The notes beneath the pieces were generated by a model. The model worked only from the letters and a program-made list of their open reading frames with translations, did no database searches and was not told the origin of the DNA. Of a stretch of DNA of 5,988 nucleotides, positions 1-5,988 are shown piece after piece (within the stretch, counting starts at the first letter, position 1; every line of letters begins with the position of its first letter). The translations under genes and the position numbers were made by a program. Source of the stretch: Chitinophagaceae bacterium (GTDB lineage: Bacteria; Bacteroidota; Bacteroidia; Chitinophagales; Chitinophagaceae). The stretch lies in the NCBI GenBank assembly GCA_025351145.1, contig JANXWM010000016.1:1-5988 (forward strand), read 5' to 3'.

Positions 1-1223
1 CACCATTTGGCATCTTCACTAAATGCATCGTAAAAACCATAATTGCCTAAAATAACTTTACGCAAATTGTCATTGGTATACCAATGCTTTATCGCAGCCA
101 TTGATTCCTTTGGTGTATATACAATTGAAGATATGGCTGCCGTTGGAGAAATTACGCTTAGATCATTTTCATCATTGGGTGCATGTGCTGCATAAAATTT
201 TATGGAATAGCTTGCTGTTAATCCCCAGCTACTATCACTATAGCCTTTATAATGTTTTGGATTATCAACACACCATTGATAATTGATCCTTGTTAATGCA
301 CTCATCTCTTTCCAGTAATCTGCATATTTATCTTTCAATCCATGCGGATCTAAACCTACAAAAGAATAATGCGCCCAGAATAGTGAAGCTCCATTTGGCG
401 GGTCTCCCTGGTAACGTAAATGCAAAGTATCGTTTTTGTAAAAAGTTGTTTTGTTGATAGCACCATTTTGTGCCCAGCCTTCGTGATAAACTTCTGCAGG
501 AACGCCATGTGTTGGTGATGAAGCGCCTAAAACATAAAAGATCAAACACTCATTAAAACCATGCACAGGAAAATTCATTTGCCAGCCATAGCTAGGGCTC
601 CAATGCCAGTACAAAACATTTTGACCGCCGTTACGGTACCAATCATATTCTATTTCTTTCCAAAGTTTATCAATACGTGCCGATAATTTCTTTTCTTCAT
701 TGTTCCCATCTTTAAAATATTGCCGCGCACAAAGCAGTCCCTGAAATAAGAATGATGTTTCAACCAAATCGCCTCCATTATCTTTTTGGCCAAATGGTTT
801 TACATGGCCCGTTTCTCCGTCAATCCAATGCGGAAAGGCGCCATGAAAGCGATCTGCTTTTTCTAAAAATGAAATGATCCTATCAAAACGTTGCACTCCT
901 TGTTCCCTTGTTATATATTTTCTTTCAATGCCTGCAAGAATGGCCATTACACCAAACCCGCTGCCACCTGTAGCAATAATGTGCGGATCGTGATCTGGAT
1001 AATCTCCATCCATGTGAATACGTTCGGGTGCCATGCCACTGTTGGGTTCTGCACCGCTCCAGAAGAATTCAAATGTTCTGTGTTCGATGCTGTCGAGTAA
1101 TGCGGCATCGCTTAGATTTTTTGGCAAGTCTGAAACATAAGCCTCGGTTTGTTGCGAACTGTTTTGCTCGTATGAGAGCAATGGCAACAGTAATACGGCA
1201 ATGCAAAACAAAATCGTTCTCAT
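1..1223 (-). CDS. GH144-type (glycoamylase-like, PF10091) secreted glycoside hydrolase, 3' end cut by window edge
   Basis: The minus-strand frame opens with ATG at 1223 and has no stop for 407 codons up to the left edge, so the C-terminus is missing. The start MRTILFCIAVLLLPLLSYEQ is a Sec-type signal. It has no lipobox (Cys7 is too early), so the enzyme is probably periplasmic or soluble. The mature part aligns by eye along its whole length with the GH domain of the next gene upstream (1412-3097). Shared motifs are FWSGAEPNSGMAPER (54-68), TGGSGFG (85-91), HGAFPHWIDG (127-136), KDNGGDLVET (147-156), NVLYWHWSP (202-210), GFNE (222-225) and VISPTAAI (357-364). The likely catalytic acids are Asp148, Asp152, Glu155 and Glu225; their spacing fits what I recall of characterised GH144 endo-beta-1,2-glucanases from Chitinophaga. 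Compared with its paralogue it has about eight extra residues before TGGSGFG and lacks the Ig-like domain. By comparison with the paralogue, 40-50 residues are missing. Endo- versus exo-action (sophorose release) cannot be decided here. Confidence 0.9.
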   Translation of the reverse strand, partial: MRTILFCIAVLLLPLLSYEQNSSQQTEAYVSDLPKNLSDAALLDSIEHRTFEFFWSGAEPNSGMAPERIHMDGDYPDHDPHIIATGGSGFGVMAILAGIERKYITREQGVQRFDRIISFLEKADRFHGAFPHWIDGETGHVKPFGQKDNGGDLVETSFLFQGLLCARQYFKDGNNEEKKLSARIDKLWKEIEYDWYRNGGQNVLYWHWSPSYGWQMNFPVHGFNECLIFYVLGASSPTHGVPAEVYHEGWAQNGAINKTTFYKNDTLHLRYQGDPPNGASLFWAHYSFVGLDPHGLKDKYADYWKEMSALTRINYQWCVDNPKHYKGYSDSSWGLTASYSIKFYAAHAPNDENDLSVISPTAAISSIVYTPKESMAAIKHWYTNDNLRKVILGNYGFYDAFSEDAKW

Positions 1224-1281
1224 AAATAATTTTTTATATCAGGTTTTTACACAAACAATTTTTTTGAACCCGGCTTTTACT

Positions 1282-1384
1282 TTTCATAGCATCGCCTGTT
1301 GCGTCGCACTCTTGAACGCTTTGATCTTTGCTCAGCAATTTTCAGAACGCTGAAGTGAGTGACACAACAGCCGATGCCATGAAA
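1282..1384. repeat. Long imperfect inverted repeat (REP/MITE-like), copy 1
   Basis: The outer arms TTTCATAGCATCGCCTGTTG (1282-1301) and CAACAGCCGATGCCATGAAA (1365-1384) match as inverted repeats at 18 of 20 positions. Pairing continues more weakly inward through 1302-1320 against 1344-1364. The loop of about 23 bases contains a small TTGCT-C-AGCAA palindrome (1328-1338). The element fills most of the 188-bp gap between the two GH144 genes and has no coding frame of note. It contains the 15-bp core TTGCGTCGCACTCTT (1299-1313), which recurs inverted in the other gap. I see no convincing target-site duplication. Confidence 0.75.
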
Positions 1385-1388
1385 TACT

Positions 1389-1428
1389 AAAGCCCGTAAA
1401 CAAAATTTTCTTTACAAATTCGGGCTTT
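1389..1428 (-). terminator. Terminator-like stem overlapping the stop codon of the GH144 lipoprotein gene
   Basis: AAAGCCCG (1389-1396) and CGGGCTTT (1421-1428) are perfect 8-bp inverted arms around the TAA stop at 1412-1414. Inner TAAA/TTTA pairs can lengthen the stem. On the minus strand the stem is followed by a moderately T-rich run, AGTATTTC, which is weaker than a textbook U-tract. It could end or reduce transcription between the two GH144 genes. Because the 3' arm can also pair further downstream, conditional behaviour is possible but unproven. Confidence 0.45.
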
Positions 1429-3097
1429 GAAAACCTAAATTCTTCATGCCGGTTTTTACTTCGGGGCAACTCATCAATAAATTCCATAAAAGCCCACTCC
1501 GGTAATTTTCTATCATCACAATTTCCGGGCCCTGGTCAATAGCAAGGTACGAATCTGCAAACCAAATATTGGTGAGATTGAAGGCATCTTTAAAACCATA
1601 TTGCCCCCATAATTTATCGCCGAGTTTATAGTAAAAAAATTTCAACGCATTCATTGATTCTGTTGGCGTGTAGGGCAACGAAGCAATGGCTGCAGTTGGT
1701 GAAATTACACCATCATCATTTGTTGGTGAATGCGCATCGTAACCCTTAGTATCATCATCGCTTGCGGTTAAGCCCCAGCATAGATTGCTGTATCCATTAA
1801 AGTTTTTCGGGTTGCTTATACAGTATAAATAATTGATTCGTGCATGGGCTGTATCCTGCGAAAAATAGTTGGCGTAAGCATCGGTAAGATCGTGCGGATT
1901 AATGCCGAGAAAAGAATAATGCGCAAAGAATAATGGCCCTCCAAAAGCTGGCCCCAACGGAAGCGTAGTACCATAATAAATATTGCCATTTTTCATGGTT
2001 CCATTACTCGCCCAACCATTATCGTACACAATTTTTGGAACAGCATAATTGTTTGAAGAAGCGGCCAACGCATAAGTAATAAGCGCTTCGTTCCAGCCTT
2101 TTATCTGCACGTTCATTATCCATCCTTTATCGGCGCTCCAGTGCCAGTACAAAACATTCTGGTCGCCCTGGCGATACCAGTTCCATTCTACTGCATTCCA
2201 TAAAGTGTTGATATCGTTACGTAAGGTTGTTTCGGTATTTGTTGCAGCATTAAAATATTGGCGTGCACAAAGCAGACCCTGCATTAAATAAGATGTTTCA
2301 ACAAGATCGCCGCCATTATCGTTGGTGCTGAAAGGCACTGTTGCACCGGTGCTTCCATTGATCCAATGTGCGAATGCGCCGTGATAAGCTGTGCAATTAT
2401 TTTTTAAAAAGCTTACAATCTTTTGAATCTGGGTAACCGCATCTGTTCTTGAAATAAAGTTGCGGTTGGTGGCAACGATCATACTCATAATGCCAAAGCC
2501 TGTGCCTCCTGTTGTAACGATATCACCAGATGTATTTCTTTCTCTTGCCATGCCGGAAACGGGGTGACCAAAATCCCAGAAATATTTAAAAGTTTGTTGC
2601 TGAACAAGATCGAGTAAAGCACTATCGGAGATTATTGGAAATTTATCTGTGCTGTCTATTTGTGTAATGAAGTTTGCTGCAATGACAGTTTTTAAATGGC
2701 CGCCACTTTGTGATTTTAAAGAGGTAGCAACATTAACTGTATAGGCGTTTATATAATTTAATGCTGTGGCAGGCTTTATAATAACAATGCTGTCGTTGTT
2801 TTCGTACGATGCATTATACGTAACTGTGTTTCCTGCTTTTGTTTTAAAACTTATACTTGTATTTACGGTATTATGATCTATTGGCGCACTGAAAGAAAAT
2901 TTTATTTCAGGAAGCGTTTTTGCATTATATAAAGCGGTTGTATTTGTTTTGCCATCTACTGTTGTTGACTTTGCAGTAAATGATGTGGGCGGCGGTGGCG
3001 TTGGTGGTGTTGGCTGAGAGCCACCACTTTTACTGCATGCGGCCAATAAAGCAACAGCAGAAAAAAAAGTAAAATATGTTGATATAAGTTTAAACAT
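1412..3097 (-). CDS. GH144-type (glycoamylase-like) lipoprotein with N-terminal Ig-like domain
   Basis: This is a complete 561-residue frame, counted from ATG at 3097. I prefer that start to the in-frame ATG at 3139: it gives a compact lipoprotein signal, MFKLISTYFTFFSAVALLAAC, with lipobox LAAC and the lipidated Cys21. The upstream ATG lies inside a palindrome (3133-3144) and would add 14 uncharged, signal-unlike residues. After Cys21 comes SKSGGS, a proline-rich tether (28-37), an Ig-like beta-sandwich of the SbsA_Ig/Big_5 kind (about 57-147, including LPEIKFSFSAPID), and then the GH144/PF10091 (alpha/alpha)6-barrel (about 159-556). Probable catalytic acids in NDNGGDLVET and GWNE are Asp260, Asp264, Glu267 and Glu337. 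The conserved end IDQGPEIVMIENYRSGLLW is present, so the enzyme is intact. The likely substrate is beta-1,2-glucan, by family knowledge. The residues after Cys21 lack the acidic export signal known from Bacteroidota surface lipoproteins, so a periplasm-facing anchor is possible. It lies 142 bp after the VCBS gene and 188 bp before the second GH144 gene, all on the same strand. Confidence 0.92.
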   Translation of the reverse strand: MFKLISTYFTFFSAVALLAACSKSGGSQPTPPTPPPPTSFTAKSTTVDGKTNTTALYNAKTLPEIKFSFSAPIDHNTVNTSISFKTKAGNTVTYNASYENNDSIVIIKPATALNYINAYTVNVATSLKSQSGGHLKTVIAANFITQIDSTDKFPIISDSALLDLVQQQTFKYFWDFGHPVSGMARERNTSGDIVTTGGTGFGIMSMIVATNRNFISRTDAVTQIQKIVSFLKNNCTAYHGAFAHWINGSTGATVPFSTNDNGGDLVETSYLMQGLLCARQYFNAATNTETTLRNDINTLWNAVEWNWYRQGDQNVLYWHWSADKGWIMNVQIKGWNEALITYALAASSNNYAVPKIVYDNGWASNGTMKNGNIYYGTTLPLGPAFGGPLFFAHYSFLGINPHDLTDAYANYFSQDTAHARINYLYCISNPKNFNGYSNLCWGLTASDDDTKGYDAHSPTNDDGVISPTAAIASLPYTPTESMNALKFFYYKLGDKLWGQYGFKDAFNLTNIWFADSYLAIDQGPEIVMIENYRSGLLWNLLMSCPEVKTGMKNLGFQSPNL

Positions 3098-3132
3098 GAT
3101 CGCTGTAAATGTTGAATAAAATTTTAGAGTAC

Positions 3133-3144
3133 AAGGCATGCCTT
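3133..3144. repeat. 12-bp perfect palindrome AAGGCATGCCTT
   Basis: AAGGCATGCCTT equals its own reverse complement over all 12 bases and lies about 36 bases upstream of the preferred start at 3097. It overlaps the edge of repeat copy 2, whose outer CCTT is part of it. It could be an operator-like dimer site or just the end of the repeat element. It also creates the spurious in-frame ATG at 3139. Confidence 0.5.
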
Positions 3145-3199
3145 CGCTTATTTCGCACTGCTCAATAAAGCTATAGCAGTTGAAGAGTGCGACGCAAGG
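3141..3199. repeat. Inverted repeat (REP/MITE-like), copy 2, opposite orientation
   Basis: TCGCACTGCTCAA (3153-3165) and TTGAAGAGTGCGA (3180-3192) are inverted arms with 11 of 13 positions matching and a 14-base loop. An outer CCTT (3141-3144) can pair with AAGG (3196-3199). The minus strand carries the same 15-bp core as copy 1, TTGCGTCGCACTCTT (complement of 3183-3197), followed in both copies by a similar AAC...GCT...GAGCA/CAGCA tract. It sits between the VCBS gene and the GH144 lipoprotein gene, ending about 45 bases before the preferred start. Confidence 0.65.
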
Positions 3200-3239
3200 A
3201 ACGATGATTATAGTGTTACAGCTTAGTCCAAAAAAAATT

Positions 3240-5988
3240 TTACTTCACTGATTTTAAAAAATGTAATGGCTCATTGTTTCCTGCGATGATCAAAGCGTTT
3301 ATACTATCTGCTAATTTTATCCATTTTGTATCTCTTGCTTCTGTGCGAAGTGCTGAGATGATTGAATTTGTTGTAAACTGCTGATCGTTTTTATTGAATG
3401 AAAAAATAGTTGGAAACATTGCATCGTAGCGGCCTTCGTAAGGAACAATTCCGTAAAAATTTCCTGCAGCAACAAATGCGTTTCCATCTTTTACAAAAGA
3501 CATAACCGGTGCAAGCTGCAGCTCATCTGGTAAATCCATTCGTTTAAAATTCCCTTTGCCATCATTGATAAAACAGGATGAACTTAATGTTTCTGCTTTT
3601 AATTCAGTATAATCTTTGAAGAGATCGAAAAAAATATACTGAACAGTTTTGCCAGCCACATCGCTGTACTGCAGATAATATTTTTTTAGAACAGGTAATG
3701 AGCGTTCAAGTTCATCTTTTGCATAGAAAGGATATTCTTCGCCGTTAATTGTATAAGTCATGATATGATCGAGTGAACCATTTTTATCGAAATCTTTTAC
3801 ATACAATTTTAGCGGCCCATTTTTGCCTGCCCACAGTTTTGTATTGTGCCCCCAATTGCCTGCAAGCAAATCTGTATATCCATCGCCATTTACATCGGCG
3901 GCATAGATCGTTTGCCATAAACCAGTTGAACTGTCAATATCTTTTTCTATGAACTTTCCTTTGTTATTGAGAAAAATTTTTACAGGCATCCATTCGCCGG
4001 TTACTATAAGATCGGGCCATGAATCATTATTAACGTCAGCAGATGCAGCGGAAGTAACCATACCAATATCTTTTAAAGAACAAACGGGTTCTCCTGTTTT
4101 TTTAAAATGTGCTTTACCATCGTTGATATACAGATATGAGGTTTGCGGCAATCCATATTTATTTGCATTTGCGAGTGTGCCGATAAAAAGATCGCTGTCG
4201 CCATCTTTATCAACATCGGCAACAGCAATGCACGACTTATTTGTAAGCGGTTCTGGCATTGCGTTATCTGCAAATACAAAATTTCCTTTGCCATCGTTTA
4301 TATAGAGCCTGTCAACGAGATTTGGATTGCCATCTTTATACTCATTGCCGCCACTGATAACAAATAAATCAGGAAAGCCATCATTGTTTGCGTCGAAGAA
4401 TCTAGCATCAACATCTTCGCAGGATGCAAAGCGGTTGAATAATGAAGTATCTGTTTGCCTGAATGTTCCATCGTGCTGTTGCATCATTAATGCACCAGGC
4501 TGGCCTTTTGCGCCGCATACATAAAAGTCTTCAAGCCCATCTTTGTTTACATCGGCTACTGTTACTTTAGGGCCCCTGGTGCTTTCTTCATGCGGTATTA
4601 GATATTGCACATTGAAATCGAGAAAATCATCTTCTTTGTGTTTCCAGTTACATTGCACCTGGCTGCTGATGTCTTCTAATTGCTGCTGCTTTGCAGGAAA
4701 GAAAAGGTTGTGATTAAAAGTGCCGGATGCATTTTTATACAAAACAACCAGCGATGTATCTGCGCCAATATTTTTGATCAACTGGTATTTTTGATCTGGC
4801 CAGATAAGTAGTAAGCTGTCAATATTTTTTAAACTGTCAATACCAAAATGCAAACGCGGTTCTGACGATGATTGAAAACCCCGTGTAAGCATAAGTTGCT
4901 GGTATTGCAGTTTGTTATTTGCAAACAAATACGCTTTTGCTCCAATACCGAATGTGTTTAAACTATCTCCTTTAAAAGAAAGCGAAATATAATTTTTCTT
5001 TGGCGCATTATTTTGGTAAATAACAGCAGGCGCATTTATACTGTTTACTACAAGATCGAGATCGCCATCATTATCAAGGTCTGCGTAAGCAGCACCATTA
5101 AAGTAACCTTTGTTTTGCTCGGTGCCCCATTGCTTGCTTACATCTTCAAACTTTAGATCACCATTGCCTTTAAAGAGAAAACAATGAGAAGCACCGTCGG
5201 GCATTTTTGATAAAGCTGTATCGTCAAGATCTGCAGAAGCATCCAATTGCCTTTGTATGTAAGCATTCGAAATAAATTTTACATAATCAAGATCGGTTGT
5301 GCGTTTAACAATACCACTTGTTACAAAAAGATCTTTGTTTCCATCATTATCAAAATCTGCAAACAGCGGGCACCAACTCCAGTCAGTTGCAGCTATGCCA
5401 CTTAATAACCCAACATCACTAAAGCCTTCACCGTTACCATTATTTGTTTGTAAACAATTCTTTGAATACTGATACTGGTAACCATTTCTGATGAGTTTGA
5501 AATTATAAATATCGGGGTTCTCATCGCTGCCATAAGTTTTCAATGTTTTTTCATCGGGCGGCAACATGTCTACTGTTACGATATCGGGTTGCCCATCATT
5601 GTTGTAATCTGCAATATCATGGCCCATACTGAAGCGACTGTAATGCCCGAAATGTTTTGCGCCGCTTTCTGTAAATGTCCCGTCGCCATTGTTTACGTAG
5701 TAGTAATCATTTTCATGAAAATCATTGCCCACATAAATATCATCCCAGCCATCATTATTTAAATCTGCTACTGCAAGCCCGAGCCCATAGCCAAGACTGC
5801 TTTGATAAATACCTGCTGCCGCAGACACATCTGTAAATTTTTTGGCTACTGTATTCAAATCGTTGCGTAGTAACCTGTCTCCGGAATGTGCATCATATTT
5901 TCTGCGGTTAGAAGTGTCAACAATATTTTGGTTGGGCCGGTCACTTTCATTTAATAAATAACAATCAAGATCACCATCTTTATCATAA
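3240..5988 (-). CDS. Large VCBS/FG-GAP repeat protein with central ASPIC/UnbV domain, 5' end cut by window edge
   Basis: The frame ends in TAA at 3240-3242 and stays open to the right edge, giving 915 visible residues (residue 1 = Tyr at 5985-5987). An apparent start at 5858 is a TTG in mid-domain. Coding continues upstream of it with YDKDGDLDCYLLN, itself a repeat motif. Calcium-binding-like loops D-x-[DN]-x-D-G-x-x-D occur at residues 2-8 (partial), 75-83, 127-135, 211-219 and 303-311. An ASPIC/UnbV domain follows (about 333-418: GIGAKAYLF, RGFQSSSEPRLHFGI, LLLIWPDQ). More loops lie at 479-487, 532-540, 591-599, 651-659 (Gly replaced by Ser), 698-706 and 732-740 (DFDKNGSLD). This predicts two beta-propeller-like modules flanking ASPIC/UnbV, a layout known from roughly 1,100-residue Bacteroidota exported proteins, so perhaps 150-200 N-terminal residues are missing. 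Such proteins are usually exported lipoproteins found near SusC/SusD-type loci. Their biochemical role is unknown; the integrin-alpha-like repeats suggest binding or structural work rather than catalysis. The signal peptide is outside the window. Confidence 0.93.
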   Translation of the reverse strand, partial: YDKDGDLDCYLLNESDRPNQNIVDTSNRRKYDAHSGDRLLRNDLNTVAKKFTDVSAAAGIYQSSLGYGLGLAVADLNNDGWDDIYVGNDFHENDYYYVNNGDGTFTESGAKHFGHYSRFSMGHDIADYNNDGQPDIVTVDMLPPDEKTLKTYGSDENPDIYNFKLIRNGYQYQYSKNCLQTNNGNGEGFSDVGLLSGIAATDWSWCPLFADFDNDGNKDLFVTSGIVKRTTDLDYVKFISNAYIQRQLDASADLDDTALSKMPDGASHCFLFKGNGDLKFEDVSKQWGTEQNKGYFNGAAYADLDNDGDLDLVVNSINAPAVIYQNNAPKKNYISLSFKGDSLNTFGIGAKAYLFANNKLQYQQLMLTRGFQSSSEPRLHFGIDSLKNIDSLLLIWPDQKYQLIKNIGADTSLVVLYKNASGTFNHNLFFPAKQQQLEDISSQVQCNWKHKEDDFLDFNVQYLIPHEESTRGPKVTVADVNKDGLEDFYVCGAKGQPGALMMQQHDGTFRQTDTSLFNRFASCEDVDARFFDANNDGFPDLFVISGGNEYKDGNPNLVDRLYINDGKGNFVFADNAMPEPLTNKSCIAVADVDKDGDSDLFIGTLANANKYGLPQTSYLYINDGKAHFKKTGEPVCSLKDIGMVTSAASADVNNDSWPDLIVTGEWMPVKIFLNNKGKFIEKDIDSSTGLWQTIYAADVNGDGYTDLLAGNWGHNTKLWAGKNGPLKLYVKDFDKNGSLDHIMTYTINGEEYPFYAKDELERSLPVLKKYYLQYSDVAGKTVQYIFFDLFKDYTELKAETLSSSCFINDGKGNFKRMDLPDELQLAPVMSFVKDGNAFVAAGNFYGIVPYEGRYDAMFPTIFSFNKNDQQFTTNSIISALRTEARDTKWIKLADSINALIIAGNNEPLHFLKSVK

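Noticed and set aside
101..286. 61-residue plus-strand frame
   Set aside because: It is antisense to the GH144 catalytic domain, with no motif or start context of its own.
328..549. 73-residue minus-strand frame
   Set aside because: It lies wholly inside the left GH144 gene in another frame, and the main frame has strong family motifs throughout.
891..1225. Two overlapping plus-strand frames of 65-69 residues
   Set aside because: They are antisense to the N-terminal part of the left GH144 gene, show no recognisable domain, and carry the complementary codon pattern of the real gene.
1224..1260. Promoter or Shine-Dalgarno site upstream of the left GH144 gene
   Set aside because: The leader is AT-rich and contains GTTTG, but no correctly spaced TTTG/TAnnTTTG pair and no purine-rich ribosome site could be defended.
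3203..3240. Promoter for the GH144 lipoprotein gene (TTTG or TTGGAC followed by TATAAT on the minus strand)
   Set aside because: TTGGAC to TATAAT is only 13 bases apart, and the downstream element does not fit the Bacteroidota TAnnTTTG pattern; an AT-rich spacer gives such matches by chance.
3229..3241. T-run just after the VCBS stop codon (minus strand) as a terminator
   Set aside because: There are eight consecutive Ts but no GC-containing stem directly before them, so an intrinsic terminator is not supported.
3949..4524. Several plus- and minus-strand frames of 65-118 residues
   Set aside because: All are shadows of the VCBS gene; the repeated D-x-D-x-D-G codons keep the opposite frames open by chance.

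Overview
The window looks like chromosomal DNA from a Bacteroidota species, most likely a soil or plant-associated Chitinophagaceae-type member. The reasons are the AT-rich composition, AT-rich leaders without clear Shine-Dalgarno sites, a classic lipoprotein signal, paired GH144/glucoamylase-like secreted enzymes and a large VCBS/ASPIC-UnbV repeat protein. This assignment rests on gene content, not on a marker gene. All three genes lie on the minus strand, so the transcription order runs from the right edge to the left edge.

Right part (3240-5988): the C-terminal 915 residues of a very large FG-GAP/VCBS repeat protein with a central ASPIC/UnbV domain. Its reading frame stays open through the right edge, so the real N-terminus lies outside the window. 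The TTG at 5858 is not a believable start. Middle (1412-3097): a complete lipoprotein with a proline-rich tether, one Ig-like domain and a GH144-type (PF10091 glycoamylase-like) catalytic domain. Left part (1-1223): a second GH144-type enzyme with a Sec-type signal and no lipobox. It runs off the left edge and lacks roughly its last 40-50 residues.

The two GH144 enzymes keep the same acidic residues, D-x-x-x-D-x-x-E and a later N-E. By family knowledge they probably act on beta-1,2-glucan, one anchored by lipid and one soluble or periplasmic. In Bacteroidota such genes usually sit in polysaccharide utilisation loci beside SusC/SusD pairs and GH3 beta-glucosidases. None of those is inside this window, so the locus assignment is inference.

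The most interesting non-coding signals are in the two short intergenic gaps (188 and 142 bp). Each holds an imperfect inverted repeat. The two share an exact 15-bp core and a similar flank, in opposite orientation, which points to a dispersed palindromic (REP/MITE-like) element family. The left copy is bounded by 20-bp near-perfect inverted ends (18/20). It abuts a terminator-like stem that overlaps the stop codon of the middle gene, and the two structures compete for one shared arm. I see no clearly novel multi-gene system, no tRNA or rRNA, no CRISPR array and no transposase gene. No gene-free stretch exceeds 300 bases.
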